Positions 36,443 to 45,593 of a stretch of DNA of 64,000 bases are shown here, in pieces. Source of the DNA: Pseudomonadales bacterium (GTDB lineage: Bacteria; Pseudomonadota; Gammaproteobacteria; Pseudomonadales; UBA7434); contig JAOIUY010000011.1 of NCBI GenBank assembly GCA_028223755.1, positions 1-64,000 of the forward strand, in the 5' to 3' direction. Numbering within the stretch: the stretch's first letter is position 1; every line of letters starts with the position of its first letter. Both the position numbers and the translations under genes were made by a program. Under the pieces are notes generated by a model. That model had not been told where the DNA came from. It ran no database searches and saw only the letters and a list, made by a program, of their open reading frames with translations.

Positions 36443-36898
36443 ATGTCTATCAATCTGAATACGTCTTTTCTTCATCAGCACGCAATTAATCTTTGCGACA
36501 GTTACCAGCGTGTTTTAAAAAGACCTTTACTTGAACCTTCAAATAATAAACCGTTAATCGAATCACTTTACAAGGCTCCTTTTGCATTGCTTTCCCATGG
36601 CTTAGAAAAAGACCCCATTTTTAATTTTGCTAACCAAGCTGCGCTAATATTATTTGAGTACAGCTGGGATGAGTTTATGCAATTGCCTTCTCGGCTGTCG
36701 GCAAAACCCGTCGATCAAGATGAACGGCAACGGTTATTGAATGCCGTTAACCAGCAAGGGTATATCAATGATTATTCAGGTATTAGAATAACTGCGTCGG
36801 GGAGGGAGTTCTTTATTGAGAATGCCGTTATCTGGAATGTGGTTGATAGCAACGGTCACTACTGCGGTCAGGCCGCCGCTATCGGATTGCTCGACTAA
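36443..36898 (+). CDS. MEKHLA-domain (PAS-like) protein
   Basis: A 151-residue protein consistent with the MEKHLA domain, a PAS-related fold. FLHQHAINLCDSYQRVLKRPLL is followed by a PAS-like core: PFALLSHGLEKDPIFNFANQAALILFEYSWDEFMQLPSRLSA and IRITASGREFFIENAVIWNVVD. Such proteins may sense small ligands, but no output domain is present here. The ribosome site is poor. Its stop overlaps the convergent flgN stop by four bases. Confidence 0.8.
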   Translation: MSINLNTSFLHQHAINLCDSYQRVLKRPLLEPSNNKPLIESLYKAPFALLSHGLEKDPIFNFANQAALILFEYSWDEFMQLPSRLSAKPVDQDERQRLLNAVNQQGYINDYSGIRITASGREFFIENAVIWNVVDSNGHYCGQAAAIGLLD

Positions 36899-37581
36899 GC
36901 GCTAGTAATAGGCTTACTGTTAGAAAAGTTCTCTGCTTTACCGGTGGCATTATAGGTTTGCCCTGTGCCTGTCTCACCACGCAAAATATTCATAAAGCGA
37001 TCAACACTTTGCTGCATGCCGCCAATAATACGCTCATTAATCAGTAACATTTCCTGACATGCCGACAATTGCTGTTCTATGCTTTCCCATAATGGCAGTA
37101 ATTGAATATGACTAATCGCATCCAGTTTGATAATAGTGTCTTTCCAGCGATCAGCTTCTGTCGATAATTGATTGCGACGCAATAACGTTGTGCGAAGTTC
37201 GTTACGTTTTTCCATCCGCTTTACAATGACAATCTTTTCTTCTGCACACTCAGCAATGACTTTATTTTCACGACTCTCTAACGCTGCTCGCTCTGCGGTT
37301 AGTAATGTCGATAAGCTATTTAAATCCGCTTGATCAGCGCCGAGTGATTGATATATTTCACCTGCTAATAAATTCAACGCAGAAGTATCAATGTTCGTCT
37401 GGTGAGATGATGACTGTTCCGAGTCTTGCTTGGAAGATTGTTTGTCCGATTGCTTCGAAGAATGACGCTCTGCATTTTTAGGCAGATGGTCTGGCAAATG
37501 ACCTGACATTTTTTGTTGTGGCATAACTTTACTCCCAGCGTGTGTGGCGGGAGAAAAGACATTGAGTAACTCGGTAAGCAT
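36895..37581 (-). CDS. flgN: flagellar export chaperone FlgN, with polar extension
   Basis: FlgN chaperones the hook-filament junction proteins FlgK and FlgL. The C-terminal ~155 residues are a helical FlgN domain (LNLLAGEIYQSLGADQADLNSLSTLLTAERAALESR...) with the typical ending of repeated Asn/Gly residues. The first ~70 residues are an extra polar stretch rich in Ser, Lys and Gln (HSSKQSDKQSSKQDSEQSSS), so at 228 residues it is longer than usual. It follows flgM by 39 bp in a leftward flgM-flgN operon. Confidence 0.88.
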   Translation of the reverse strand: MLTELLNVFSPATHAGSKVMPQQKMSGHLPDHLPKNAERHSSKQSDKQSSKQDSEQSSSHQTNIDTSALNLLAGEIYQSLGADQADLNSLSTLLTAERAALESRENKVIAECAEEKIVIVKRMEKRNELRTTLLRRNQLSTEADRWKDTIIKLDAISHIQLLPLWESIEQQLSACQEMLLINERIIGGMQQSVDRFMNILRGETGTGQTYNATGKAENFSNSKPITSA

Positions 37582-37620
37582 GGCATCGAGTTGGCAAGTT
37601 ATCGGTTAGCTATTTATTAG

Positions 37621-37959
37621 CTAACTACCGAAAAGTTGCTCGTCAGCCAAAATACGTGTTGCTACCTGATCGGCATCAACTATATAGGTACCATTATCAA
37701 TGCGCTCGCGAATATCATTAACTCGCGCTTCATCAATTTCTGGCAGTGCCTGCAAATCACGCTGAATACGATTGAGCTCTTGCGCACGTACGCTTAATTG
37801 AACGGTATCATTATTACTATCAACTAACGCATCAGCACTAGCGCGGCTATTAGCCTTGCTGTTACTGTCGCTATTGTTATCAACGCCACCACTATTATTA
37901 GTGCTAGTCTGAGCAGTGCTCGACTGTGGGCCGTTAATGTTGTTGATGTGATTAACCAT
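37621..37959 (-). CDS. flgM: anti-sigma-28 factor FlgM
   Basis: A 112-residue FlgM that holds FliA (sigma-28) inactive until the hook is finished and FlgM is exported. The N-terminal half is polar and disordered, opening MVNHINNINGPQ and rich in Asn and Ser. The sigma-binding half has DTVQLSVRAQELNRIQRDLQALP, VNDIRERIDNGTYIVDADQVATRIL. A sigma-28-type promoter lies about 200 bp upstream, consistent with autoregulated late expression. Confidence 0.93.
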   Translation of the reverse strand: MVNHINNINGPQSSTAQTSTNNSGGVDNNSDSNSKANSRASADALVDSNNDTVQLSVRAQELNRIQRDLQALPEIDEARVNDIRERIDNGTYIVDADQVATRILADEQLFGS

Positions 37960-38302
37960 GTTCGTTCAAACTCATATCATTTATTAATTTCAGTGTGTTG
38001 CTGCATCCTAAATCGCTGTTGCCGTCTGTACTGGTCTTTTCTCTTTATTTTAACTATTTAACTAGTTAGTTATTTAGCTATTCAAATAGTTCTTCTTTAC
38101 TTAAACCTTTTTGAGTCTAACCAATCGCCAAAGCGGGATGCATGTTTGCACAATACCCTTATCGGCCATTATTTTTGTAACTTGAGTCACGTTTTAAAGC
38201 ATTTTTGCTATTAAGCCATCGGCTTAATTTAAGTGCTTGAAATCATTTAATAAACTTTTTTCGCTTAAAGTGGTGTGTGCTGGCTTTCACACCTATAGCC
38301 AA
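37960..38302. other. gene-free region between flgM and flgA
   Basis: This 343-bp region contains the sigma-28-like promoter of flgM (38159-38185) and otherwise only AT-rich sequence with several TTAACTAGTTAGTTATTTAG-like short repeats around 38048-38085. I see no coding frame or RNA fold. Confidence 0.5.
38159..38185 (-). promoter_or_regulatory. sigma-28 (FliA) promoter for flgMN
   Basis: Reading the minus strand, TCAAGTTA-N11-GCCGATAA. The -10 part is a perfect GCCGATAA, and the spacing of 11 bases matches the FliA consensus (TAAAGTTT-N11-GCCGATAA). The -35 part is a partial match. Confidence 0.75.
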
Positions 38303-39217
38303 TCACATCACGGTTTGTACCTTGCCTGGCGCAATCACTCTGGCTTTGATAACACGTTTTGAGCTCAGATTACGCACTTTAATTTGCTGACCTTTGCTGC
38401 CATCACCCATGGCAGTACCAGCCATTTTTGCGCTTACGCCCTGAGAGTTGGCAATGATAATGACTTGATCACCACGTTTAATCCATTTGGGTTGCGCTAA
38501 GCCATTACTGTTTAAAGGTTTTCCAGCATCAACAGGGCGGGTGGCACGAGTGCCAATAGCATCGTTAATACGAATTAAATAGTTACTGCTCAAACCCTGT
38601 AGCTTTTGCTCACGAATAACAATATCGGCGGCATTAATAATGTCATTGCGTTGAATCGGTCGTGCTGCTGTGACAACAGATTGCCATTGCGCAAATTGAA
38701 TGGGAATAAAAACGCTCCACGGCTTGTGATCATCACAGCGGACTTTAATCAACTTGCGACCTGCACGAGCATTAGCCTTTTGTGGTGTAAAACTCAAAGG
38801 CTGACTACAGCGTCGCAGCGTCAACCTTGAATCAATCGGCGCGGCACTGTATTCAAATCGAGTCAGTGGATTGTCGGTGTTGGATTGCTGCCGAACATAA
38901 TTGAGCGTTAATGCTTGGATCTCTGTGGCATTGATCGTAACGGCTAAGTTAGCAGTCGCTGGTTCAGGCGCTTGAGCAGAAGGGCTGCTCTCCCAATGCT
39001 GTTTATCAATACTGGCTATGCTATCAACGCCATTATTTGCTGAGCCGGGAATAGCCCAAAATAATAAGCCCATAATGCAGGCGGCACTGGCGGTGAGTCC
39101 CGCAGTATGTGCAGACTGACAATCCGCTTGCCGGTGGTGACGGTTTCGCTTGTTGCTAGTGGCTATTGCAAGGGATGCAATAGATGCCACGGATACTTTT
39201 TTCATGCTGCAACTCAT
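38303..39217 (-). CDS. flgA: flagellar basal body P-ring chaperone FlgA
   Basis: FlgA is a periplasmic chaperone for assembly of the FlgI P-ring. The N-terminal ~60 residues hold a basic stretch and a signal-type hydrophobic segment (AACIMGLLFWAIPGSA). The C-terminal SAF domain includes ARPIQRNDIINAADIV, GTRATRPVDAGKPL, KRGDQVIIIANSQGVSAKMAGTAMGDGSKGQQIKVRN and the closing IKARVIAPGKV. ATG at 39217 or 39205 are possible. A sigma-54 promoter lies about 45 bp upstream. In Pseudomonas cheV and cheR follow flgA on the flgB side, but here flgB is next to it. Confidence 0.93.
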   Translation of the reverse strand: MSCSMKKVSVASIASLAIATSNKRNRHHRQADCQSAHTAGLTASAACIMGLLFWAIPGSANNGVDSIASIDKQHWESSPSAQAPEPATANLAVTINATEIQALTLNYVRQQSNTDNPLTRFEYSAAPIDSRLTLRRCSQPLSFTPQKANARAGRKLIKVRCDDHKPWSVFIPIQFAQWQSVVTAARPIQRNDIINAADIVIREQKLQGLSSNYLIRINDAIGTRATRPVDAGKPLNSNGLAQPKWIKRGDQVIIIANSQGVSAKMAGTAMGDGSKGQQIKVRNLSSKRVIKARVIAPGKVQTVM

Positions 39218-39261
39218 ATAGCGCCAAAAAATTGCCTATTCATTCAATTACTGATTAAAGG

Positions 39262-39277
39262 AGCAATTTTCATGCCG
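39262..39277 (-). promoter_or_regulatory. sigma-54 promoter for flgA
   Basis: On the minus strand CGGCATG-AAAA-TTGCT has the invariant GG and GC dinucleotides at the correct spacing and matches the TGGCACG-N4-TTGCW consensus closely. Transcription would start near 39251, 30-45 bases before flgA. Confidence 0.8.
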
Positions 39278-39363
39278 TTAACGCTGATCGCCCAGCCTCT
39301 CTTATGTCTGCATTGATGAAACCTTGATCGACTTCATTAGTTGCCTGTTACTTCGTCACACCT

Positions 39364-39378
39364 TGCCGCATTGCGGCA
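39364..39378. promoter_or_regulatory. 15-bp palindrome between flgA and flgB
   Basis: TGCCGCA-T-TGCGGCA is a perfect seven-base-pair palindrome, with a further half-site TTGCCGC at 39384. It lies between the two divergent sigma-54 promoters, where an activator such as FleQ would bind, although it does not resemble the published FleQ box. Confidence 0.45.
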
Positions 39379-39464
39379 GCCGCTTGCCGCAACACCCTAA
39401 GAAATTATCGATTCATTGGTCCAATAATTAGTTAAGTAATTGATTTTAATAAATAAAAAGGTTT

Positions 39465-39480
39465 TGGCATATCGGTTGCT
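39465..39480 (+). promoter_or_regulatory. sigma-54 promoter for flgB operon
   Basis: TGGCATA-TCGG-TTGCT matches the -24/-12 consensus with exact spacing. Transcription would begin near 39492, about 30 bases before the flgB ATG at 39523, which also rules out the longer open frame that starts at 39490. Confidence 0.88.
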
Positions 39481-39522
39481 CTACTCATTGTGGAAATAAA
39501 ATTTTTAAACGAGAGAGTAGCG

Positions 39523-39930
39523 ATGACAGCGATCAACTTTGCCAATGCCCTAGGCGTCCATGAGCGAGCTTTGCATTTACGCACTGAGCGCTCGGCGGTA
39601 TTGGCGAACAATTTGGCTAATGCAGAGACCCCAGGTTTTAAAGCGCGTGATTTTAATTTTCGTGATGCATTACAAGCGGCTAAGGCAGACAAGCAGGCTA
39701 TGCATATGTCGCGTACGCATGCAGGCCATATTGTCTCTACGGTTAAAAGTGAAGGTGCGTCGGTAGCACTCTCTTATCGCGTGCCACTGCAAGCTAGCAT
39801 CGACGGTAATACGGTTGATTCCCAATTAGAAAGTGCCGCCTTTGCTCGCAACGCTCTAGAGTTCGGCGCCAGCTTCCGCTTTTTAAATGGCCGCTTCGCC
39901 AGTTTGGGTAAAGCCTTAAGCGGTAATTAG
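39523..39930 (+). CDS. flgB: flagellar proximal rod protein FlgB
   Basis: A 135-residue rod protein exported by the flagellar type III system. The conserved N-terminal helix with RTERSAVLANNLANAETPGFKARDF is typical of rod-hook proteins, and the closing region DSQLESAAFARNALEFGASFRFLNGRF matches FlgB. The ATG at 39523 has GAGAG nine bases upstream. First gene of the rightward flgBCDEFGHIJKL operon. Confidence 0.95.
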   Translation: MTAINFANALGVHERALHLRTERSAVLANNLANAETPGFKARDFNFRDALQAAKADKQAMHMSRTHAGHIVSTVKSEGASVALSYRVPLQASIDGNTVDSQLESAAFARNALEFGASFRFLNGRFASLGKALSGN

Positions 39931-39999
39931 AACAGCCTTGAGCAGTGAATAAAAAGCCTTAAGCGATAAGAGCATTAAAACAGGATACAGGAAAGAGAT

Positions 40000-40419
40000 A
40001 TGAGTTTAGGAAGTGTATTTGACATAGCAGCCATGGGGATGAGCGTACAAACCATTCGCTTAAACACCACCGCTAGCAATATGGCAAACGCAGAAACATC
40101 TGCCAGCTCAGAAGCCGAGGCTTATAAAGCGCTGCGTCCAGTGTTTGTATCTAGCAGCGAAAAAAGTGGTGGTACTCATTCATCCGAAAATTTTGGTGTC
40201 ATGGTGCGCGAAATTGTCGAAAGCCAAGCGCCGGTCAATAAAGCTTACGAGCCTAATAATCCGCAAGCCAATGAAGAGGGTTATGTTTTTTATTCGAACG
40301 TAAATACCGTTGAAGAGATGGCAGATATGATTTCTGCCTCACGCTCTTTTCAAATGAATGTAGAAATGATGAATACCACAAAATCAATGATGCAGCGTTT
40401 GCTTTCGATGGGTCAGTAA
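40000..40419 (+). CDS. flgC: flagellar proximal rod protein FlgC
   Basis: 139 residues. The N-terminus has MSLGSVFDIAAMGMSVQTIRLNTTASNMANAETS, and the C-terminus the conserved GYVFYSNVNTVEEMADMISASRSFQMNVEMMNTTKSMM. Both helices pair in the rod. AAAGAGAT precedes the ATG. Confidence 0.96.
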   Translation: MSLGSVFDIAAMGMSVQTIRLNTTASNMANAETSASSEAEAYKALRPVFVSSSEKSGGTHSSENFGVMVREIVESQAPVNKAYEPNNPQANEEGYVFYSNVNTVEEMADMISASRSFQMNVEMMNTTKSMMQRLLSMGQ

Positions 40420-40490
40420 TAGAGTCATCGGCGTTAGATAACAGATAGTGCATCAAAATATTAATTATTAAGTAAAACTAGGTACATAGC

Positions 40491-41165
40491 ATGACTGAAA
40501 TTAATAGCTCAACTTCCAGCGATATTATTAATTCGTTAGGTACAAAAACCAACGCAGCAACCGAAGAGCAAGATCTTGGTAAAGATGCTTTTCTACAGCT
40601 AATGATTGCGCAGTTGCAAAATCAGGATCCATTGAGCCCCGCTAAAAACGAAGACTTTATTGCTCAGTTAGCGCAGTTTAGTTCGGTAGAGGGTATCCAG
40701 AATATCAATTCTTCAATTGAAGAGTTGGCGACCGCCTTCCGCTCTAGTCAAGCGTTAGAAGCTTCCTCTCTTGTCGGTCGACAAGTTCAGGTCAGTGCTG
40801 ATACAGCGACTTTATCTGCCGATGGGCCCGTTCGCGGCACCATCGATTTAGCAACCAGTTCAGCCAATATCAAACTTTATATCGAAGGTCCTGATGGTCA
40901 GGTGGTAAGAACGCAGGATATCGGCACGCAAGAGCGTGGCGCGATTGATTTTACTTGGGACGGCACTAACGAAAGCGGCTTACGCGTAGCAGATGGTGCT
41001 TACCGTGTTTACGCCAGCGGTTTGGTTGATGGTGAAATTGCAGATCTTCCGGTTGCGATTGGTGCCAACGTTAACAGTGTGACGATAGGCCAAAACGATT
41101 CCATGATTTTAAATATTGAGGGTGTTGGTGCAGTGCCGCTTTCAGAAGTAAGCCGATTTTTATAA
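40491..41165 (+). CDS. flgD: flagellar hook capping protein FlgD
   Basis: FlgD caps the growing hook. This 224-residue protein has the N-terminal export and capping region with DLGKDAFLQLMIAQLQNQDPLSPAKNEDFIAQLAQFSSVEG, and a C-terminal half with tudor-like and Fn3-like beta domains (IKLYIEGPDGQVV, TWDGTNESG). Confidence 0.96.
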   Translation: MTEINSSTSSDIINSLGTKTNAATEEQDLGKDAFLQLMIAQLQNQDPLSPAKNEDFIAQLAQFSSVEGIQNINSSIEELATAFRSSQALEASSLVGRQVQVSADTATLSADGPVRGTIDLATSSANIKLYIEGPDGQVVRTQDIGTQERGAIDFTWDGTNESGLRVADGAYRVYASGLVDGEIADLPVAIGANVNSVTIGQNDSMILNIEGVGAVPLSEVSRFL

Positions 41166-41234
41166 CAAGCCATTTTGATGCGACGAATTGAATGCTCGGA
41201 TAGCCAATTAAATAGAATAGGTAGGAGATAGATT

Positions 41235-43160
41235 ATGACTTTTAATACAGCATTAACAGGGTTACGCGCAGCAACCAGTGACCTCAATGTAACAGGTAAT
41301 AATATTGCTAACGCTAGTACTGTGGGTTTTAAACAGTCGCGTGCAGAATTTGCTGATGTCTATGCTAGCTCGGTTGTTGGCGGCGGTACTAACGCTATCG
41401 GTAATGGTGTACGGGTTTCCGATGTGTCACAGCAGTTCTCACAAGGCAATATTAGTTTTACTGAAAACGCTTTAGATCTAGCGATTAATGGCGGTGGCTT
41501 TTTCGTATTAAGTGATCAGGGCTCACAAGTCTTTACCCGCGCAGGCCAATTTGGTGTTGATGATACGGGTTTTATCACAACTAATGATGGTGCGCGTTTA
41601 CAGGGTTTTCCTGCCAATACATCAGGGACTGTTTCGGATGTATTAGGTGATCTGCAATTAAGCACCGCAGATATTTCACCGCGACAAACCACTTTAGTTG
41701 ATATGTTATTTAATCTAGATGCCGATGCAGCAGTGCCAGAAAGCATTGTTAATACAGCTATTTCAGAGGGCTCTGTCGAGCAGGCTGCGCAGGGTGCTTT
41801 AAATGGCTATGCAGCAGGCACCATTGATATTGGTGGCACAACTTATAATGTTCCGGCAGGCGCTAATCAATCAGCGAGTGTTATTGCAGGATCACTATCT
41901 GCTATTTCTGGCGTTTCAGCTTCTGCTATTACACGCGCCGACTTAGTGATTCCTGGCGGTTCGGCAACTGCTAACCAACTACGTGTTAACGGTGCAGAGA
42001 TTATTGGTGCCGACATTACTCAAATTACTTCAGCCATTGATTCATTACCGGGTATTACTGCTTCAGAGGCAGGTGGTGTTATTAGTGTTGTTTCAACACT
42101 GGGCGATGATTTGCTTTTTACAGCGGGTGGCGGCTTAACGGCGAATGTCACGGGTAATGGCGGCGGCGGTGCGGTGAATATCGATGGCGCTTTAGGTGCG
42201 CCAGCTAACCAAGCAACGGTCGGCGGTTTAGTTAATTTAACCTTAGATGCAGGGCTTTCAATTAGTGCGGGTACGACTACATCAGCAGGCACTAATTTAT
42301 TCCCTAATGTTCCTGCGTTAACGTTAGTACGAACTAATTCTTTTGATCCCAGTGATGGCAATACTTATAACGATGCAACCTCAGTGACCATTTTTGATTC
42401 GCTGGGTAGCCGTCATGTGTTATCACAGTACTTTGTTAAAGAGCCACCGGCTTTAAGTGCGCCTAACACTTGGAGTATGTATGTCCAAATTGACGGGCAA
42501 AACGTCGGTGACCCTGATGTTTTATCTCCTGATGTGCCGACGTTAGCACGCTTTACACTTCGCTTTTTCAACGACGGTACATTAGATACGGCTAACAGTG
42601 ATGAGTTGTTAGTCTCTAACTGGACGCCATTGGATGCCGACGGCAATCCAGCGGGCGCATTAGGCCCATTAACTGTTGCTAATGGTGGTACAACGACAAT
42701 TGCTGTGCCACCGGTTAGTTCTAACTTTGTGTTAGATGTTAATGGGTCATCACAGTTTAGTGGTGGCTTCTCAGTCAACGAATTAGATCAAGATGGTTTT
42801 GCACGTGGCCGGTTATCAAGTGTCGATGTTTCTGAGACGGGTGTTATTTTTGCCCGCTACAGTAATGGTGAGGCACTGACTCTAGGTCGTGTGGCGCTAG
42901 GTTCATTTGCGAATGAGCAAGGTCTTACACCACTAGGTGATTCTACTTGGGGTCAATCGTTTGAATCGGGTGAGCCAGTTATTGGCGCGCCGCGAACGGC
43001 ATCTTTGGGTTCTATTACATCGGGCGCACTAGAAGATTCGAATGTTGAATTGGCTGAAGAGTTAGTGGCATTAATTATCGCGCAAAGAAATTTCCAAGCG
43101 AATTCGAGAACTATCGAAACGGCTAATGAGATTCAACAAACCATTATCAATCTTCGTTAA
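41235..43160 (+). CDS. flgE: flagellar hook protein FlgE
   Basis: The hook subunit. Conserved ends are MTFNTALTGLRAATSDLNVTGNNIANASTVGFKQSR and the C-terminal LEDSNVELAEELVALIIAQRNFQANSRTIETANEIQQTI. The middle (about 160-380) is an expanded Ala/Gly/Thr-rich domain, making 641 residues against about 400 in enterics. Such expansions form surface domains of the hook. GTAGGAG lies upstream of the ATG. Confidence 0.96.
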   Translation: MTFNTALTGLRAATSDLNVTGNNIANASTVGFKQSRAEFADVYASSVVGGGTNAIGNGVRVSDVSQQFSQGNISFTENALDLAINGGGFFVLSDQGSQVFTRAGQFGVDDTGFITTNDGARLQGFPANTSGTVSDVLGDLQLSTADISPRQTTLVDMLFNLDADAAVPESIVNTAISEGSVEQAAQGALNGYAAGTIDIGGTTYNVPAGANQSASVIAGSLSAISGVSASAITRADLVIPGGSATANQLRVNGAEIIGADITQITSAIDSLPGITASEAGGVISVVSTLGDDLLFTAGGGLTANVTGNGGGGAVNIDGALGAPANQATVGGLVNLTLDAGLSISAGTTTSAGTNLFPNVPALTLVRTNSFDPSDGNTYNDATSVTIFDSLGSRHVLSQYFVKEPPALSAPNTWSMYVQIDGQNVGDPDVLSPDVPTLARFTLRFFNDGTLDTANSDELLVSNWTPLDADGNPAGALGPLTVANGGTTTIAVPPVSSNFVLDVNGSSQFSGGFSVNELDQDGFARGRLSSVDVSETGVIFARYSNGEALTLGRVALGSFANEQGLTPLGDSTWGQSFESGEPVIGAPRTASLGSITSGALEDSNVELAEELVALIIAQRNFQANSRTIETANEIQQTIINLR

Positions 43161-43223
43161 TTTTTATAACCAAGATAATAGTTAAACAAAGCTAATAAGC
43201 AAAACTAAGAGGCGGACTAAAAA

Positions 43224-43967
43224 GTGGATCGTGCATTATATATATCAATGACCGGCGCCAAGCACAACATGCTTGAGCAGGCTGCTCGTTCGCACAATTT
43301 AGCTAACGTCTCAACCGTGGGCTTTAAAGCTGATTTAGCCAATGCTATGTCAATGCCGATTCAAGGGGGCGATGGTTATAACAGCCGTGTTTATGCTGTT
43401 ACACAAACGCCAGCTGTTGATTTAAGTAGCGGCCCTTTACTTGAAACCGGTCGCGAATTAGATGTGGCCGTGGATGGTGATGGTTGGATTGCTGTACAAA
43501 ATGCAAATGGCGAAGAGGCTTATACGCGTGGCGGTAATTTGAGTGTCGATACTTTTGGTTTATTGCGCAATGAGCGTGGCTTGTTGGTAATGGGTAACTC
43601 TGGACCGATTGCTATTCCTGAAGCAGAAAAAATTGATGTTGGTGTAGACGGAACAATTTCGGTTCGCGCCTTAGGGCAGGGGCCAGAAACCTTGGTTGAA
43701 GTTGATCGTATTAAATTGGTTAATCCCGAGGTAAGCGATTTGCAAAAACAACAAGATGGTTTGATTTATAGCCGCAATGGTTCTGAGGGACTCGATGCTA
43801 ATGTACGTTTGCGTTCGGGGTTTTTAGAAAATAGTAATGTCAATGCGGTGGGTGAGCTGACCTCAATCGTTTCGCTGGCTAGACAATTTGAAATGCAAAT
43901 TAAGATGATGCAAACCGTTGCTCAAAATGCTGAGTCCAGTGCGCGTGTTTTGCAGGTTCAAGTTTAA
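43224..43967 (+). CDS. flgF: flagellar distal rod protein FlgF
   Basis: 247 residues. MDRALYISMTGAKHNMLEQAARSHNLANVSTVGFKAD and C-terminal LENSNVNAVGELTSIVSLARQFEMQIKMMQTV are typical. The start is GTG at 43224, with GGCGGA about seven bases upstream. FlgF joins the proximal rod to FlgG. Confidence 0.95.
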   Translation: MDRALYISMTGAKHNMLEQAARSHNLANVSTVGFKADLANAMSMPIQGGDGYNSRVYAVTQTPAVDLSSGPLLETGRELDVAVDGDGWIAVQNANGEEAYTRGGNLSVDTFGLLRNERGLLVMGNSGPIAIPEAEKIDVGVDGTISVRALGQGPETLVEVDRIKLVNPEVSDLQKQQDGLIYSRNGSEGLDANVRLRSGFLENSNVNAVGELTSIVSLARQFEMQIKMMQTVAQNAESSARVLQVQV

Positions 43968-44065
43968 CAATTTTAAATATATCGCTAGACGATAAAACTG
44001 AATAACAGCCGGAAGCAGAAAGCAAAGCAGATGGCTAAATAGAAAATAAAGGGTAGGGTTAAATC

Positions 44066-44851
44066 ATGCATGCAGCATTATTTGCGAGTAAAACAGGGTT
44101 AACGGCTCAAGATAAGCAGTTGACCACTATCTCTAATAACTTAGCGAACGCATCAACAGCGGGTTATAAGCGTGACCGCGTTATTTTTGAAGATTTGCTT
44201 TACCAAATTCAACGCCAACCGGGTGCGCAATCGGCACAAAATAATCAACTGCCATCGGGCTTACAGTTGGGAACCGGTGTGCGAGTAGTGGGTACGCAAA
44301 AACAATTCAGCACGGGTAACTTGCAGGTTACCGATCAGCCTTTAGATATGGCGATTGATGGTCGTGGTTTTTTTGAAATCCTCCAACCTAATGGCACGAC
44401 AGCCTATACGCGTAATGGTGAGTTTCATCTTAGTGTTGATGGCGAGATTGTGACGGCGGGTGGTTTGGTTTTAGAGCCTTCTATTACTATTCCTGAAGGC
44501 GCTCAAACAGTAACGATTGGCCAAGATGGCACGGTTTCTGTGCTTATCGCAGGTGAAACATCGCCGACTCAGGTGGGCAATGTGCAACTAGCAGATTTTA
44601 TAAACCCAGCGGGTTTGCAAGCCATGGGATCTAACTTGTTTTTAGAAACAGCTTCGAGTGGCGCGGCTCAACAGGGCACTCCTGGTTTGAATGGCTTTGG
44701 TGCAATTCGACAGGGCAGTATTGAAAACTCAAACGTTAATATTGTAGAAGAGCTGGTTAATATGATTACCACTCAGCGTACCTACGAAGTGAATTCAAAA
44801 GTGTTACAGACAACTGATCAGATGCTGCAATTTATTACGCAGAATATTTAA
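44066..44851 (+). CDS. flgG: flagellar distal rod protein FlgG
   Basis: 261 residues, the usual FlgG length. MHAALFASKTGLTAQDKQLTTISNNLANASTAGYKRDR at the start and IRQGSIENSNVNIVEELVNMITTQRTYEVNSKVLQTTDQMLQ at the end are the family signatures. FlgG forms the distal rod that passes through the L and P rings. Confidence 0.97.
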   Translation: MHAALFASKTGLTAQDKQLTTISNNLANASTAGYKRDRVIFEDLLYQIQRQPGAQSAQNNQLPSGLQLGTGVRVVGTQKQFSTGNLQVTDQPLDMAIDGRGFFEILQPNGTTAYTRNGEFHLSVDGEIVTAGGLVLEPSITIPEGAQTVTIGQDGTVSVLIAGETSPTQVGNVQLADFINPAGLQAMGSNLFLETASSGAAQQGTPGLNGFGAIRQGSIENSNVNIVEELVNMITTQRTYEVNSKVLQTTDQMLQFITQNI

Positions 44852-44875
44852 AACGTTAGTTTAGTAGTGATGGTG

Positions 44876-45583
44876 ATGAAAAAAATGTTGGTTAAAACAC
44901 AGTTTTCTAAATTGATTCAGTTAGTCGTAATTTCTATGTTGTTGCTAGCGGGTTGCGCTGTTGTTCCTCAAGCTGAAAAGCCAGATACGGCTGAATTTGC
45001 GCCGGTCTCTGTGCCGAGTAAAAGTAATCAACCTTTGAGTGCTGGTAGCTTATTTCGTCCAGAAGTGGGTGTGAATTTATATGATGATCGTCGAGCTTAT
45101 CGTGCTGGCGATATTATTACCGTTACTTTAAATGAACGAACGGTGTCGAGTAAATCGGCGGAAACAAAAATAGATAAAGATGGCAAAGTCGATTTTGGCG
45201 AAGATTCGATATTAGGCAATTTGGTTGATCTTAAGGGAAGCTCTTTGTTGACGAGTGTTGAGCAGACTCGAGCTTTTGATGGTTCGGGAGAAACTGATCA
45301 ACAAAATCGCTTGCAAGGTAGCATTGCCGTTACCATTGCCGATGTTTTGCCGAACGGTCTGTTAGTTATTCGTGGCGAAAAATGGATGACGTTAACTAAT
45401 GGACAGGAGTTTATCCGCATCAGCGGTTTAATACGCCCTGATGATGTTGCTTCAAATAATACAGTCTCGTCAACTAAAGTTGCGGATGCACGTATTTCTT
45501 ATAGCGGTACCGGTGATTTAGCAGCTGCTAATAAACAAGGTTGGGCTTCGCGCTTCTTTAATTCTTCAGTGTGGCCCTTTTAG
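44876..45583 (+). CDS. flgH: flagellar L-ring lipoprotein FlgH
   Basis: FlgH forms the outer-membrane L-ring. The signal peptide ends in lipobox LLLAGC. Conserved body features are [64 protein letters not shown] and the closing [14 protein letters not shown]. Start codons in tandem (GTG 44867, ATG 44870, GTG 44873, ATG 44876) are all possible and no ribosome site decides between them; I chose 44876. Confidence 0.95.
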   Translation: MKKMLVKTQFSKLIQLVVISMLLLAGCAVVPQAEKPDTAEFAPVSVPSKSNQPLSAGSLFRPEVGVNLYDDRRAYRAGDIITVTLNERTVSSKSAETKIDKDGKVDFGEDSILGNLVDLKGSSLLTSVEQTRAFDGSGETDQQNRLQGSIAVTIADVLPNGLLVIRGEKWMTLTNGQEFIRISGLIRPDDVASNNTVSSTKVADARISYSGTGDLAAANKQGWASRFFNSSVWPF

Positions 45584-45593
45584 GATGTTATTT

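Noticed and set aside
35322-36900. Genomic island inserted at tRNA-Arg
   Set aside because: No integrase, no transposase and no repeat of the tRNA 3' end was found in the window; only accessory gene content supports it.
39490-39522. Longer start for flgB
   Set aside because: It would begin at or before the predicted sigma-54 transcript start (about 39492), and ATG 39523 has its own GAGAG site.
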